NCBI RefSeq assembly: GCF_000878135.1
Contig: NZ_JXQZ01000023.1
Location: forward strand, 1 to 64,000
Reading direction: 5' to 3'
From: Frigoribacterium sp. MEB024
GTDB lineage: Bacteria > Actinomycetota > Actinomycetes > Actinomycetales > Microbacteriaceae
Length of the DNA: 64,000 nucleotides
The translations under genes were made by a program, and so were the position numbers. Shown one piece after another: positions 8,613 through 20,746 of the stretch (within the stretch, counting starts at the first letter, position 1; each line of letters opens with the position of its first letter). The notes beneath the pieces were generated by a model. It worked only from the letters and a program-made list of their open reading frames with translations, made no database searches and had not been told where the DNA came from.

Positions 8613-8634
8613 CGGCTCCGCGGCCGCGGAGCCG
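8613..8634. terminator. Palindromic hairpin after the phosphomannomutase gene
   Basis: A perfect 22-bp self-complementary sequence with half-site CGGCTCCGCGG, beginning 8 nt past the stop of the minus-strand phosphomannomutase gene. It is GC-rich with no T tract, as is common for actinobacterial terminators, and it separates that gene from csoR. Confidence 0.55.
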
Positions 8635-8642
8635 GTCGACCG

Positions 8643-10064
8643 TCAGCCGCGGATCAGCCCGAGGACGTCGTCACGGACGCGCTCCATGCCACCGGGCGTC
8701 GCCGCCTCGGCGTTCAGGCGCAGCAGCGGCTCGGTGTTCGAGGGACGGACGTTGAACCACCAGAACCCGTCGTCGGACGTCCCGCTGACCGTGAGCCCGT
8801 CGAGTTCGTCGAAGTCGCCGACCCCGGCATAGGCCCCGACGATTCGGGCGTACGCCGCCGGCACGTCGGTGACGGTCGAGTTGATCTCGCCGCTCGCCGC
8901 GTACGGCGTGTACCGATCGGTCAAGGTCGAGAGAGGCTCGGTCTGCGCCCCGAACTCGGCCAGGACGTGCATGGCGGCCAACATGCCGTTGTCGGCGCTC
9001 CAGAAGTCGCGGAAGTAGTAGTGCGCCGAGTGCTCGCCGCCGAAGATCGCGCCGGTCGCTCGCATCTCGTCCTTGATCAACGAGTGGCCGACTCGGGTGC
9101 GCACCGGGGTCGCTCCGGCGGCCTCGATGGCCTCGGGCACCGCGCGCGACGTGATCAGGTTGTGGATCACCGAGATCTCGGCGTCGGGCTCGGCGGCGCG
9201 GACGCGGGCGATCTCGCGGACGGCGACGATCGCGGCCACGGCCGACGGGGTCACGGCGTCGCCCTTCTCGTCGACGACGAAGCAGCGGTCGGCGTCACCG
9301 TCGAACGCCAGGCCCAGGTCGGCCCCGTGCTCGAGGACGGCCTTCTGGAGGTCGACGAGGTTGGCGGGATCGAGGGGGTTCGCCTCGTGGTTCGGGAAGG
9401 TGCCGTCGAGCTCGAAGTACAGCGGGATGATCTCGATCGGCAGCTTCGGCAGACCCGCGGCCTCGCCCAGCACCGCCGGGACGGTGAGCCCGCCCATGCC
9501 GTTGCCCGCGTCGACGACGACCGTGATCGGCCGGATGCCGGACAGGTCGACCAGTCCACGCAGGTAGGCGGCGTAGTCGGGCAGCGCGTCGTGCTCTCGC
9601 ACGGTGCCGGGTTCGGCGACGGCCTCGATGCCGTCGGCGAGGAACGAGGAGGCGCGGTCACGGATCGAGGACAGTCCCGTGTCGAGGCTGATGCCCTGGG
9701 CGCCGGCCCGACTCATCTTGATGCCGTTGTAGGTGGCCGGATTGTGGCTCGCGGTGAACATGGCCGCCGGGGCGTCGAGCGAGCCTGAGGCGAAGTACGA
9801 CTCGTCGGTGGAGCACAGGCCGAGTGCGACGACGTCGGCGCCCCGGGCGCGGGCACCCCGGACAAAGGCCTCGGCGAAGCCGGGCGAGGAGTCGCGCATG
9901 TCGTGGCCGACGACCAGGTCGCGGCCGGCGCCCTCGATCTCGTCGGCGAAGGCCGCCCCGAACGCCTCGACCACCTCGTCGGTGAGTTGGCTGCCGACGA
10001 GCCCACGGACGTCGTAGGTCTTGACGAAGGCGGTCAGGTCGACGGGGGTGTTCTCAGAGGTCAT
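8643..10064 (-). CDS. manB: Phosphomannomutase/phosphoglucomutase
   Basis: A 473-residue alpha-D-phosphohexomutase interconverting hexose 6-phosphate and 1-phosphate; with ManA at 17 kb it would supply mannose 1-phosphate for GDP-mannose. The catalytic phosphoserine loop is FTASHNPATYNG with S106. The metal loop is DGDADR (D255, D257, D259), the sugar-recognition loop GGEHSAHYYF lies near 350, and the phosphate-binding loop RPSNTEPLLR near 440. All four domains and the full length are present. The ATG has TAGTTT 6 nt upstream, so the mRNA is probably leaderless. Its first codons overlap the end of the DUF3499 gene by 11 nt. Confidence 0.93.
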   Translation of the reverse strand: MTSENTPVDLTAFVKTYDVRGLVGSQLTDEVVEAFGAAFADEIEGAGRDLVVGHDMRDSSPGFAEAFVRGARARGADVVALGLCSTDESYFASGSLDAPAAMFTASHNPATYNGIKMSRAGAQGISLDTGLSSIRDRASSFLADGIEAVAEPGTVREHDALPDYAAYLRGLVDLSGIRPITVVVDAGNGMGGLTVPAVLGEAAGLPKLPIEIIPLYFELDGTFPNHEANPLDPANLVDLQKAVLEHGADLGLAFDGDADRCFVVDEKGDAVTPSAVAAIVAVREIARVRAAEPDAEISVIHNLITSRAVPEAIEAAGATPVRTRVGHSLIKDEMRATGAIFGGEHSAHYYFRDFWSADNGMLAAMHVLAEFGAQTEPLSTLTDRYTPYAASGEINSTVTDVPAAYARIVGAYAGVGDFDELDGLTVSGTSDDGFWWFNVRPSNTEPLLRLNAEAATPGGMERVRDDVLGLIRG

Positions 10065-10266
10065 GGCCCAAAACTACCCGGCGCAGGACCTGCCAGCCCT
10101 GCGGGACCGACAACGTGCCCGCGTGGCGGGCACAGAGGTCGTAACCGTGCGGCTCGACGCGGTCGCTCAGGGGACCGACGACGACCATCGAGTCGGCGTA
10201 CACGTACGTCAGCGTCGCGACGGCCTCGTCGTGGCACGTCACCTTGCTGCAGGGTCGACCGTTCAT
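10054..10266 (-). CDS. DUF3499 family protein
   Basis: A 70-residue protein of the DUF3499 family, conserved in actinobacteria next to phosphomannomutase. It carries paired Cys/His residues in CSKVTCH near the N-terminus and CARH near 45-48, compatible with a small zinc-binding fold (inference). It overlaps the downstream phosphomannomutase start by 11 nt. TAGTCT lies 9 nt before the ATG as a possible promoter. Function unknown; it is shorter than many homologues but looks intact. Confidence 0.85.
   Translation of the reverse strand: MNGRPCSKVTCHDEAVATLTYVYADSMVVVGPLSDRVEPHGYDLCARHAGTLSVPQGWQVLRRVVLGHDL
10071..10076 (-). promoter_or_regulatory. -10 element of leaderless manB
   Basis: TAGTTT on the minus strand, 6 nt before the ATG of the phosphomannomutase gene, lying inside the upstream DUF3499 coding sequence. 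Confidence 0.45.
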
Positions 10267-10302
10267 CTGGCGGACAGACTATCGCGAGGTCCCCCGGGGG
10301 CC

Positions 10303-10316
10303 GACCCGCGCCTCCT
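10303..10316 (+). repeat. Extragenic 14-bp motif, copy 2
   Basis: Exact copy of GACCCGCGCCTCCT in the divergent intergenic region between DUF3499 (minus) and the zincin-like gene (plus), 10 nt upstream of that gene's -10 element. Confidence 0.75.
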
Positions 10317-10325
10317 CGGCGGGCC

Positions 10326-10331
10326 TACGAT
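10326..10331 (+). promoter_or_regulatory. -10 element of leaderless zincin-like gene
   Basis: TACGAT ending 6 nt before ATG 10338; there is no ribosome binding site between them. Confidence 0.55.
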
Positions 10332-10337
10332 GGGCGG

Positions 10338-10787
10338 ATGAGCAAGGCCCGCCGCGCACGCGTCACCGACCGGTCCCGTCGGCGCGACCGCCACGGACGC
10401 GGATTGCGGTCGTCCGCCGCCGGGCCCCACCTGCCCTTCCTGCGCACGCGGGTCGACCTCTTCGACGACATCGTCGCCGCCACCGCCGACTACTTGCGTG
10501 AGGCGTGGCCCGACGAACTCGCCGACACGTCGTTCGAGGTCGCCGGCCTCCCCGCCGAACCCGACCGCACCCGCGTCGAACGCTGGTCGGTCGACCGGGC
10601 CGCCGGCCGGGTGGTGCTGTACCGCCTGCCGATCGAACGACTCGCTCCGTCGCACGACCGACGGGGTGCCGCCGAGGACGAGTGGAACCACCGCGTGCTC
10701 GTCGAGGGCTACGTGTTCCGGGCCGTGGCCGACCTGCTCGGCAAGGATCCGTGGGAGCTCGCGCCCGATCGCTGGCGCGACGGCTGA
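10338..10787 (+). CDS. Zincin-like metallopeptidase family protein, catalytic motif missing
   Basis: A 149-residue member of the actinobacterial zincin-like (DUF1025) family. A basic N-terminus is followed by the conserved region VVLYRLPIERLA and the final helix VLVEGYVFRAVADLLG. In peptidase relatives this last helix carries HExxH; here the aligned stretch has no HExxH, so metal catalysis is unlikely. Synteny with DUF3499 and phosphomannomutase is conserved across actinobacteria. The start was fixed by the -10 hexamer 6 nt upstream. It ends convergently with the DUF5719 gene. Confidence 0.82.
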   Translation: MSKARRARVTDRSRRRDRHGRGLRSSAAGPHLPFLRTRVDLFDDIVAATADYLREAWPDELADTSFEVAGLPAEPDRTRVERWSVDRAAGRVVLYRLPIERLAPSHDRRGAAEDEWNHRVLVEGYVFRAVADLLGKDPWELAPDRWRDG

Positions 10788-10798
10788 ACCGGGCCCGT

Positions 10799-10818
10799 CC
10801 GGCCTCGGAGCAGGCCGG
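10799..10818. terminator. Candidate bidirectional terminator
   Basis: An inverted repeat CCGGCCT / AGGCCGG with a 6-nt loop between convergent genes. No T tract on either strand. Confidence 0.4.
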
Positions 10819-10874
10819 GACGTCCCGGGACACCCGAAGACACCCCGGACGCCCGCGGGACGGCGCCCACGTCG

Positions 10875-15114
<4,240 letters not shown>

Positions 15115-15185
15115 GACTCGTGCAGCCTAGGTCGCACCGACGCGGGCACCGGCTCGGCGCGCCGACGCGACGAGCGAGACGTGGC

Positions 15186-15199
15186 GACCCGCGCCTCCT
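15186..15199 (+). repeat. Extragenic 14-bp motif, copy 3
   Basis: Exact GACCCGCGCCTCCT between the large GT2 and whiB. With the opposite-orientation copy at 15270-15283 it forms a 14-bp inverted repeat 70 nt apart. Confidence 0.75.
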
Positions 15200-15269
15200 G
15201 GTCCTCTCGACCCGGGCCCGGGACGACGAAACGGCACCGACCCGGAGGGGTCGATGCCGTCGAGAGCCG

Positions 15270-15283
15270 AGGAGGCGCGGGTC
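15270..15283 (-). repeat. Extragenic 14-bp motif, copy 4
   Basis: Exact copy in inverted orientation, AGGAGGCGCGGGTC on the plus strand, overlapping the whiB stop codon (15282-15284) by two bases. Confidence 0.75.
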
Positions 15284-15617
15284 AGGCCCGCTTGCGGAGC
15301 TTGCGACGCTCGCGCTCGGACAGCCCGCCCCAGATGCCGAACCGCTCGTCGTTCTGCAGGGCGTACTCGAGGCACTGGGCCCGGACGTCGCAGGAGGCGC
15401 AGATCTTCTTGGCGTCCCGCGTGGAGCCGCCCTTCTCGGGGAAGAAGGCCTCGGGGTCGGTCTGGGCGCAGAGCGAGTCCGCCTGCCAGGCCAGCTGGTT
15501 CTCGTCGTCGGCGACGGTGGTTCGCGACGCCGACGATCCGACGCCGGGGACGCCCAGCTGGATCGGGTCGACGTGCCAGTCGTCCGGGACGCCGGCGCGG
15601 TTCTCGTGGATGCCCAC
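15282..15617 (-). CDS. whiB: WhiB-family iron-sulfur transcription regulator
   Basis: A 111-residue Wbl protein. Four cluster-ligating cysteines are present: C50, then C73-x2-C76, and C82. The GIWGG turn (94-98) and a basic C-terminal tail SERERRKLRKRA follow. It most resembles the WhiB2/WhmD group, which controls septation and differentiation, and the adjacent manA/galE genes support that. GTG 15617 was chosen because GGGGAG lies 7 nt upstream; an ATG 24 codons earlier would place the promoter palindrome inside the gene. A 24-bp near-palindrome lies 46 bp upstream. Confidence 0.9.
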   Translation of the reverse strand: MGIHENRAGVPDDWHVDPIQLGVPGVGSSASRTTVADDENQLAWQADSLCAQTDPEAFFPEKGGSTRDAKKICASCDVRAQCLEYALQNDERFGIWGGLSERERRKLRKRA

Positions 15618-15662
15618 AGCGCATCTCCCCTCGTGTCGATCGCCCGTGAATGTACGCGACAA

Positions 15663-15686
15663 GGTAATTACACCGGTGTCATTACC
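15663..15686. promoter_or_regulatory. whiB: Near-perfect palindrome in the whiB promoter
   Basis: Half-sites GGTAATTACACC and GGTGTCATTACC pair at 11 of 12 positions. On the minus strand TTGACG (-35-like) lies just upstream, and TGTAAT lies 18 bp further, inside the palindrome, so a protein bound here would cover the promoter. GACAC, the known WhiA core, is part of one arm, but the binding factor is not determined. Confidence 0.6.
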
Positions 15687-15802
15687 CATCCGTCAAGTCG
15701 AGGGCCAATAAACCCTCCACCCCCCGATCAGGGGCAAGGGGGCCCCGGCGTGTCGGGGGACGTTTCGGCAGGAACGGGTGATGTCGTGCGCGGAGTCGTG
15801 CG

Positions 15803-16762
<960 letters not shown>

Positions 16763-16768
16763 GGGGCC

Positions 16769-16774
16769 AACCTA
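16769..16774 (-). promoter_or_regulatory. -10 element of leaderless galE
   Basis: TAGGTT on the minus strand with a 6-nt gap (GGCCCC) to the galE ATG. Confidence 0.55.
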
Positions 16775-16844
16775 CCGGGTGCCCGACGGGTGGTGGCCCG
16801 CCCGGCACGGGCCGCGCGGGGCGGTCGGCGGCCCCGCCCCCGAC

Positions 16845-18011
16845 TCAGGCCGGCGTGGCCACGTACGCGGTCCCGTCGCCGGTCATCGCGAGCCGGACCT
16901 CGTCGGGCGTGACGAACGCGGATTCGCCACGGCCGAGCCGGATGGTGCCGTCCTGCCCCTTGACGTGGACCTCGCCGTCGGTGACCAGCACGATGCTCGG
17001 ACCGCCGATCTCGACGACGGCCCCGGGTCCCGAGGCGTCGACCCGCAACAGGGCGAAGGCCGTGCCGCCGGGGGCGAAGCGCTCGACCCCACGGGCGACC
17101 GGGACGGGCTCGAGGCGAGGCACCGGCAGGGGTTCGAAGTCGAGGACCTTCAGCAGTTCGGGGACGTCGACGTGCTTCGGCGTCAACCCGCCACGCAGAA
17201 CGTTGTCGGACGGGGCCATGAGCTCGACGCCGAAGCCACCCAGGTAGGCGTGCACGTTGCCGGCGGGCAGGAACAGGGCCTCGCCGGCCCGCAGCGTCAC
17301 CCGGTTGAGCAACAGCGAGAGCACGACGCCGGGGTCGCCCGGGTAGCGCTCGGCCAGGTCGACGACCGTCGCGACGCTGGCGCCCTCGGCCCGGTGGGCG
17401 GCGGCGAGCTCGCTGACCGCGGCGATGGTCGCGGCCGACTCGTCGTCGGCCCGGAAGAGGAACGCGAGGGTCGAGCGGAGGGACTCGCCCAGGTGGTGAC
17501 GGAGCCGGTCGAGGCGCCCCGAGCCGTCGTCGAGCAGGTCGACGTCGGCCAGGGTCTCGGTCGGCTCGCGGAACCCGCAGAGGGCGTCGAAGGTGTCGCT
17601 CAGGGCCACGATGATCTCGGGCTTGGCGGAGGAGTCCTTGTAGTTGCGCTCGGGGGCGTCGAGCGGGACGCCGGCGGCGTCCTCGCGAGCGAACCCCTCG
17701 CGGGCCTGCTCGGGGGTCGGGTGCGCCTGGATCGACAGCGGTCCGTCGGCCGCGAGCAGCTTGAGCAGGAACGGCAGGTGGTCCCGGTCGCGACCGAGGG
17801 CCCGGCCCGGCTCCGCGGCGAACCAGTCGGCGAGGGTGTCGGCACCGCCCACCACCGCCGGGGCCACCACGACGCTCGGCGAGCCCGGGTGCGCGCCCAG
17901 CCAGAGCTCGGCCTCGGGGCGGCCGCTCGGTCGACGACCGAGCAGGTCGGCGATGGCCGTCGTCGAACCCCAGGCGTAGTCGCGGGGCGTGTTGGTGATG
18001 GCGAGGAACAT
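16845..18011 (-). CDS. manA: Mannose-6-phosphate isomerase, class I
   Basis: A 388-residue type I phosphomannose isomerase converting fructose 6-phosphate to mannose 6-phosphate. Zinc-site regions are visible: LSIQAHPTPEQA near 95, KPEIIVAL near 131, and ALFLPAGNVHAYLGGFGVELMAPSDNVLRGGLT at about 246-278. Together with the phosphomannomutase at 8.6 kb it supplies mannose 1-phosphate. It is divergent from the acyl-CoA dehydrogenase gene. No strong ribosome binding site is visible before the ATG. Confidence 0.94.
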   Translation of the reverse strand: MFLAITNTPRDYAWGSTTAIADLLGRRPSGRPEAELWLGAHPGSPSVVVAPAVVGGADTLADWFAAEPGRALGRDRDHLPFLLKLLAADGPLSIQAHPTPEQAREGFAREDAAGVPLDAPERNYKDSSAKPEIIVALSDTFDALCGFREPTETLADVDLLDDGSGRLDRLRHHLGESLRSTLAFLFRADDESAATIAAVSELAAAHRAEGASVATVVDLAERYPGDPGVVLSLLLNRVTLRAGEALFLPAGNVHAYLGGFGVELMAPSDNVLRGGLTPKHVDVPELLKVLDFEPLPVPRLEPVPVARGVERFAPGGTAFALLRVDASGPGAVVEIGGPSIVLVTDGEVHVKGQDGTIRLGRGESAFVTPDEVRLAMTGDGTAYVATPA

Positions 18012-18094
18012 GGCTTTACCTGCTTGTCGAGGTCGTGCTTGGTCGCCCCCTACAAAGCCGTACGGTCGACGACGCCGGGGCGTTGACCAAAGCT

Positions 18095-18132
18095 ACCAAT
18101 CCCTTGGTCACGGCCGGAGCGCTGCCTAGGCT
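18095..18132 (+). promoter_or_regulatory. Promoter and candidate operator of the acyl-CoA dehydrogenase gene
   Basis: -35 TTGGTC (18104-18109), 17-bp spacer, -10 TAGGCT (18127-18132). The -35 is embedded in the inverted repeat ACCAA-TCCC-TTGGT (18095-18108), with a further TGACCAA half-site at 18084-18090. This looks like a repressor site covering the -35; the regulator is unknown. Confidence 0.6.
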
Positions 18133-18165
18133 CCTGTCGTCCCGACACGAAGCAATGGAGCACGG

Positions 18166-19362
18166 ATGTCATCAGCGACCCTCACCTCGTTCACCTCTCT
18201 CGTCAGCGACTTCTACGGCTACGAAGACCTGCTCTCCGACCGCGAGAAGGGTGTGCTGGCCGACCTGCGCCGCTACCTCGAGACCGAGGTCAAGCCCGGC
18301 GTGAACCGCCACTGGGCGGACGCGACCTTCCCGCACGAGATCGTCAAGGGCCTCGCCGGCCTCGGCCTGTTCGGCATGCCGTGGGAAGAGACGCGCCCGT
18401 TCGAGAACTCCGCCGTCTTCCGCGGCTGGGTCGCCCTCGAGCTCGCCCGTGTCGACGCGTCCGTGGCGACCTTCGTCGGCGTGCAGAACGGCCTCGCCAT
18501 GGGCTCGATCGGCGTCGGTGGTTCGCCCGAGCAGCGCGCCGAGTGGCTGCCCCGCATGGCGAGCGGCGACCTGGTGGGCGCCTTCGGCCTGACCGAGCCG
18601 TTGTCGGGGTCCGACTCGGCCCAGGGCCTCCGCACGATCGCCACGCGTGACGGCGACGACTGGGTGCTGAACGGCTCCAAGCGGTGGATCGGCAACGCCA
18701 CGTTCAGCGACATCACGATCATCTGGGCCAAGAGCGCCGAGGACGGCCAGGTCAAGGGCTTCATCGTCCCCACCGACACCGGGGGCTACACGGCGACCAA
18801 GATCGAGGACAAGCAGAGCCTCCGCATCGTCCAGAACGCCGACATCACCCTCGAGGACGTCCGCGTGCCCGAGCGCAACCGGCTTCAACAGGCCGACTCG
18901 TTCCGCAGCACGGCGGCCGTGCTGCGCCTCACGCGGGCCGAGGTCGCCTGGGCGGCCGTGGGCAACTCCATCGGCGCGTACGAGGCCGCCCTGGCGTACG
19001 CCAACGAGCGCGTGCAGTTCGGCAAGCCGATCGCCAAGCACCAGCTGATCCAGGACCTGCTGGTCAAGTGCATTGGCAACATCACCGCGTCGATCGGCAT
19101 GGTGGTGCGCTGCTCTCAGATGCTCGACGAGGGCACCCAGCGCGACGAGCACGCCTCGCTCGCCAAGGCGTTCACCACGGCGCGCATGCGCGAGACGGTC
19201 GGGTACGCCCGCGAGGTCATGGGCGGGAACGGCATCGTGCTCGACTACGACGTGGCCCGGTTCTTCGCCGACGCCGAGGCGCTCTACAGCTACGAGGGCA
19301 CCCGCGAGATGAACACCCTCATCGTGGGCCGCAGCATCACGGGCCAGGCAGCCTTCGTCTGA
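18166..19362 (+). CDS. Acyl-CoA dehydrogenase (glutaryl-CoA dehydrogenase-like)
   Basis: A 398-residue flavin acyl-CoA dehydrogenase. It has the FAD-binding signature GAFGLTEPLSGSDSAQGLRT (about 144-163), the WIGN motif near 176, the RxxFGKPIAKHQLIQDLL helix (about 282-299) and the catalytic base E377 in YEGTREMNTLIVGRSITG. The YEGT Glu position is that of glutaryl-CoA dehydrogenases, but decarboxylation specificity cannot be read with certainty. GGAG precedes the ATG by 5 nt and a clear -35/-10 promoter lies about 35-60 nt upstream. No beta-oxidation genes are adjacent. Confidence 0.92.
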   Translation: MSSATLTSFTSLVSDFYGYEDLLSDREKGVLADLRRYLETEVKPGVNRHWADATFPHEIVKGLAGLGLFGMPWEETRPFENSAVFRGWVALELARVDASVATFVGVQNGLAMGSIGVGGSPEQRAEWLPRMASGDLVGAFGLTEPLSGSDSAQGLRTIATRDGDDWVLNGSKRWIGNATFSDITIIWAKSAEDGQVKGFIVPTDTGGYTATKIEDKQSLRIVQNADITLEDVRVPERNRLQQADSFRSTAAVLRLTRAEVAWAAVGNSIGAYEAALAYANERVQFGKPIAKHQLIQDLLVKCIGNITASIGMVVRCSQMLDEGTQRDEHASLAKAFTTARMRETVGYAREVMGGNGIVLDYDVARFFADAEALYSYEGTREMNTLIVGRSITGQAAFV

Positions 19363-19413
19363 TCCGACGGGCGGGGTGGCCCCCGGTCGCCCCGCCGCGC
19401 CTCCCCCGTCGTC

Positions 19414-19419
19414 TAGCCT
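19414..19419 (+). promoter_or_regulatory. -10 element of leaderless O-antigen-ligase gene
   Basis: TAGCCT with a 7-nt gap to ATG 19427 (an in-frame GTG lies 6 nt before the ATG). Confidence 0.5.
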
Positions 19420-19426
19420 GGTGCCC

Positions 19427-20746
19427 ATGACCTCGACGCTGCCCGCGCGCCCCGCCCGAACGGCGCCGGCACGCGGAGCCACGACGTTCGCGACGCTCGC
19501 GTTCCTCGTGCTCTTCGGCGGCGACGTCCTGCGCAACGGCACCGGCTGGTGGGGCTGGGGGGCGACCTGCGTCGCGATGGTGGTCGCGGCGGTCGTCCTC
19601 GTCGTGCGGCACCCACCCCGGGTGCGGACCCTCCCGCGCCTCCTCGTCCTCTTCCTGGTCTTCGCCGTCGCCTCGATCGCGTGGTCCCAGTACCCGGCCG
19701 GGTCGGCGATCGGCATCGTCCTCACGTTGATGACGAGCGTGGGCGCCCTGGCGATCACCGTCGTCGCCCCGTGGCCGGCCATCGTGGCCGCTCTCGGACG
19801 AGCGCTGCGCATCCACGTCGTGGCCTCCTTGCTGTTCGAGGTCGTCGTCGGGCTGTTCGTCCGGCAGCCGGTCTGCCCGGTCTACCTGGACTGCACGGGG
19901 CGGCCTGCGGCGTGGTTCTGGTCGCGCGACGTGTTGTTCGAGGGCGGACGCATCCAGGGACTGCAGGGCAACAGCAACATCCTGGCGATCATCGCCTTGC
20001 TCGCCCTCATCGTCACGGCCGTCCAGGCGGCGGACCGGTCGATCACCCGCGGCTCGACGGTCGTCGGGCTCGCCGCCGCGCTGCTGGCGCTCGCGCTGAC
20101 CCGGTCGGCGACGGTCGCGGTGGTCGCGGTCGCCGTCGGCCTCGTCCTGCTGCTGGTGCTGGCGACCCGCCGTCGCGAGCCCGGTCGCCGCGCCCCCGTC
20201 TTCGGTGAGGCAGCGTTCGTCGTCGTCGTGGGTGTCGCCGTCGCCGTGTTCGCCCGCGGCCCCCTCCTCGCGGTGCTCGGCAAGAGCGGCGACCTGACGG
20301 GCCGCACGGACATCTGGTCGGCCGTCTACGACCTCGGCGTCGAACACCCCGTCGTGGGCTGGGGTTGGGTCAGCTACTGGTTCCCGTTCGTCGAACCGTT
20401 CAGCGACCTCGCCGAGCGCAACGGCGTCGTGTACCTGCAGGCGCACGACGCGTACCTCGACGTCTGGTTCCAGCTGGGCTGGATCGGCCTCGCGTTGTTC
20501 GGGCTCACGATCGTCGGCGTCGTCCTGAGATCGTGGTGGTGGGCCGTCGACCGGCGCATGCTCTCGCGCGAGGTCGCGGCCCCGTGGTCGGCCCTCGACC
20601 TCCTGCCGCTGCTGCTCGTGACGGCTCTGCTCGTCCACGGCGTGACCGAGTCCCGGCTGATCGTCGAGTGGGGCTGGGCCACGTTCGTGGTCGTCGTGCT
20701 CGTGACGCGCCGCGATCCCTTCGGCTGGACGGGCCACGACCGGTGA
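19427..20746 (+). CDS. O-antigen ligase/polymerase family protein, first paralogue
   Basis: A 439-residue polytopic protein with about eleven hydrophobic segments and the Wzy/WaaL-type C-terminal block: a large extracytoplasmic loop with GRTDIWSAVYDLGVEHPVVGWGW, then HDAYLDVWFQLGWIG. Such proteins polymerise repeat units or ligate glycans outside the membrane. The start was set by the -10 element 7 nt upstream. Its stop overlaps the GTG of a second protein with the same length and matching motifs, so the pair probably arose by tandem duplication. Polymerase versus ligase cannot be decided from sequence. Confidence 0.85.
   Translation: MTSTLPARPARTAPARGATTFATLAFLVLFGGDVLRNGTGWWGWGATCVAMVVAAVVLVVRHPPRVRTLPRLLVLFLVFAVASIAWSQYPAGSAIGIVLTLMTSVGALAITVVAPWPAIVAALGRALRIHVVASLLFEVVVGLFVRQPVCPVYLDCTGRPAAWFWSRDVLFEGGRIQGLQGNSNILAIIALLALIVTAVQAADRSITRGSTVVGLAAALLALALTRSATVAVVAVAVGLVLLLVLATRRREPGRRAPVFGEAAFVVVVGVAVAVFARGPLLAVLGKSGDLTGRTDIWSAVYDLGVEHPVVGWGWVSYWFPFVEPFSDLAERNGVVYLQAHDAYLDVWFQLGWIGLALFGLTIVGVVLRSWWWAVDRRMLSREVAAPWSALDLLPLLLVTALLVHGVTESRLIVEWGWATFVVVVLVTRRDPFGWTGHDR

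Noticed and set aside
9563-9660. Additional copies of the AGGAGGCGCGG motif inside coding sequences (near 9648 and 59559)
   Set aside because: They match only 11-12 bases, lie within conserved coding regions and are explained by codon usage.
15618-15689. Upstream 24-codon extension of whiB starting at ATG 15689
   Set aside because: It would place the palindrome and promoter inside the gene; GTG 15617 has a well-spaced ribosome binding site and gives the normal family length.
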